Source: Rhizobiaceae bacterium (GTDB taxonomy: Bacteria; Pseudomonadota; Alphaproteobacteria; Rhizobiales; Rhizobiaceae). From it: a stretch of DNA of 6,997 nucleotides. Positions within the stretch are counted from its first letter, which is position 1. Every line of letters begins with the position of its first letter. The notes beneath the pieces were generated by a model. It was not told the DNA's origin, did not search any database, and saw only the letters and a program-made list of their open reading frames with translations. Both the position numbers and the translations under genes were made by a program. Positions 5,962 to 6,997 of this stretch are shown piece after piece. The stretch lies in assembly GCA_028865845.1 (NCBI GenBank), contig JAGWJK010000218.1, positions 1 to 6,997 on the forward strand, given 5' to 3'.

Positions 5962-6708
5962 ATGACCATGCATGACGAGGGGCGCGAGGTCCTGGCGGAA
6001 TGTCTCGATACGTCGGGGGTCTGCGAAAGGCTCTCGCGCGATTTGTTGTCGAATGGTGACTTCGCTGCAATGATCGCGAAGGAGGCTCCGGCATTGAGGC
6101 TTCTGACCGATGAAGAACAACGCGAATCCCTGCGCCATATGCTTTCCATCCGGCCGGCGGGTGATGCCTGGATCTTCGCTTATGGTTCCCTCATCTGGAA
6201 TCCCGCCATTCACATCGTCGAGCAGCGTCGCGCACGCATCGTCGGCTGGCATCGTTCCTTCTGTCTGAGCGCAATTGCCGGTCGCGGCTCGCCGGAAAAT
6301 CCCGGCCTCGTCCTCGGCCTGGACGAAGGCGGACATTGTGACGGCGTGGCGCTGCGCTTGCCCGAAGACAGCATCGAAGCCGAACTCACCCTGCTCTGGC
6401 GACGAGAGATGGTCGCAGGAGCCTATATTCCCCGTTGGGTCGATCTGGTCGGAACCGATGGCGAAGTCTTCGGTAGCGGCATTGCGTTCACCATGGATCG
6501 GACGGCCAGCGTCTATGCGGGCGGTCTGCAGAGGGCAATCACGATACAGAGGCTCGCAACCGCCTCGGGCAGCATCGGCAGTTCAGCCGAATATCTCTTC
6601 AGGACCCGGGACGGACTGAGGACGCTTGGTATCGAGGATGATGAAATCGAGCGTCTGGCCGAGGATGTCGAACAGGCGCAGTCCGCCGCTTTGCCGCCCT
6701 CGGTCTGA
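5962..6708 (+). CDS. chaC: ChaC-family gamma-glutamylcyclotransferase (glutathione-specific)
   Basis: The 248-residue protein closely follows bacterial ChaC, which cleaves glutathione to 5-oxoproline and Cys-Gly in the cytoplasm. The substrate-binding loop is WIFAYGSLIWNPA (residues 70-82), the family signature. Next come IVGWHRSFCL (93-102), AGRGSPENPGLVL (106-118), GVALRLPE (128-135) and LTLLWRREM (142-150); Glu149 aligns with the conserved catalytic Glu of eukaryotic ChaC (FREK). The end of the domain is SSAEYLF (207-213). The roughly 65-residue lead-in, with LTDEEQRESLRHML, is also a feature of E. coli ChaC, so it is not a fusion. The ATG at 5962 is chosen because GGAAGGG (5945-5951) lies 10 bases upstream; ATGs at 5938 and 5968 are in frame. 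E. coli chaC was named from proximity to a cation antiporter, so old names such as cation transport protein are misleading. Confidence 0.93.
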   Translation: MTMHDEGREVLAECLDTSGVCERLSRDLLSNGDFAAMIAKEAPALRLLTDEEQRESLRHMLSIRPAGDAWIFAYGSLIWNPAIHIVEQRRARIVGWHRSFCLSAIAGRGSPENPGLVLGLDEGGHCDGVALRLPEDSIEAELTLLWRREMVAGAYIPRWVDLVGTDGEVFGSGIAFTMDRTASVYAGGLQRAITIQRLATASGSIGSSAEYLFRTRDGLRTLGIEDDEIERLAEDVEQAQSAALPPSV

Positions 6709-6748
6709 AAGGGCTGAGGACCGCATTCAGCTGGAAGCGAATTCCCGG

Positions 6749-6776
6749 TTGTCGTTGCCGACGCTTTGTTTATGCT
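6749..6776 (+). promoter_or_regulatory. Possible promoter for the zinc-finger gene
   Basis: TTGTCG (6749-6754) and TATGCT (6771-6776), with a 16-base spacer, each match the sigma-70 consensus at four of six positions. The predicted start would leave a leader of about 25 bases before the ATG at 6809. It lies in the 100-base gap after chaC. This is a weak, motif-only call. Confidence 0.25.
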
Positions 6777-6808
6777 GATCTCCAGCCGACCAGCGGAGAC
6801 CGATAGCA

Positions 6809-6997
6809 ATGGGCTGCAGCCACGAAGCGACGATCCGATCCGTATCTCCCAGAACTCTGGGCTGCGAAGAATGTCTGGAAACCGGCCAGACGTGGTTTCA
6901 TTTGCGCATATGCCGCGAATGCGGCCATGTCGGTTGCTGCGATCAATCGGTCGGCCAGCATGCGACGGCGCATTTCGAGGAGACGCGGCACCCGATC
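6809..6997 (+). CDS. UBP-type zinc-finger protein (partial, runs off the window)
   Basis: The first 63 residues are present and the frame stays open to the window edge. They fit a UBP-type (ZnF-UBP) zinc finger: Cys3 and His5, a CEEC pair (Cys19, Cys22), TWFHLRICREC (28-38, with Cys35 and Cys38), the highly typical GHVGCCD (39-45), and His51, His55 and His61 in the HATAHFEETRHP stretch. In eukaryotes this fold binds the free C-terminus of ubiquitin. In bacteria it occurs in short stand-alone proteins whose role is not established, and sometimes next to other domains. The ATG has GGAG (6795-6798) 10 bases upstream, and an in-frame stop at 6776-6778 rules out a longer start. Total length and any further domain cannot be seen. 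It follows chaC by 100 bases on the same strand. Confidence 0.88.
   Translation, partial: MGCSHEATIRSVSPRTLGCEECLETGQTWFHLRICRECGHVGCCDQSVGQHATAHFEETRHPI

Noticed and set aside
5673..5975. Plus-strand open frame of 100 residues overlapping the chaC start
   Set aside because: It lacks a good ribosome binding site and any recognisable motif, and it competes with other weak frames in the same gap.
6701..6723. CGGTCT/GGACCG hairpin over the chaC stop codon
   Set aside because: The six-pair stem includes a G-T pair, has an 11-base loop and no T run; not convincing as a terminator.

Overview
The window looks like a stretch of chromosome or large replicon from an alphaproteobacterium, most likely of the Rhizobium/Agrobacterium group. 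This is inferred from the GC-rich coding bias, compact spacing, and the style of the proteins (a MocR-type regulator, a beta-class glutathione S-transferase, a long-form ChaC, a stand-alone UBP zinc finger). I see no insertion sequence, tRNA, rRNA, CRISPR array or phage gene.

Layout. (1) 1-71: the probable last codons of an upstream plus-strand gene. (2) 91-2793: a tight plus-strand set made of a GNAT acetyltransferase (179-616), an FMN-dependent NADH-azoreductase-like flavoprotein (613-1254, ATGA overlap) and a MocR/GabR-type regulator fused to an aminotransferase-like PLP domain (1321-2793). (3) 2810-3627: a compact NAD(P)-binding SDR/epimerase-like protein with its own upstream control region. 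(4) 3772-4107: a small secreted protein followed by a strong hairpin. (5) 4233-4745: a Trp-rich protein I do not recognise, convergent with (6) a glutathione S-transferase on the minus strand (4808-5455). (7) 5456-5961: about 500 bases with no supportable gene. (8) 5962-6708: ChaC, a glutathione-degrading gamma-glutamylcyclotransferase. (9) 6809-6997: the start of a UBP-type zinc-finger protein that runs off the window.

How the genes may work together. The most informative non-coding signal is a 34-base element present twice (27 of 34 bases identical): at 91-124, before the acetyltransferase, and at 2810-2843, before the SDR. At the second copy the core TGATCTTGGCC also has a perfect inverted partner 34 bases away. 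The two copies bracket the MocR gene and its neighbours. My inference is that they are the operators of that regulator, making acetyltransferase, flavoprotein, MocR and SDR one local regulon that senses a small amine/aldehyde or PLP-reactive ligand. The enzymes (N-acetylation, quinone/azo reduction, NAD(P)-dependent conversion) suit detoxification or conversion of a small metabolite, but the substrate cannot be read from the sequence. The right-hand part has a separate glutathione theme: a GST and ChaC, divergently arranged.
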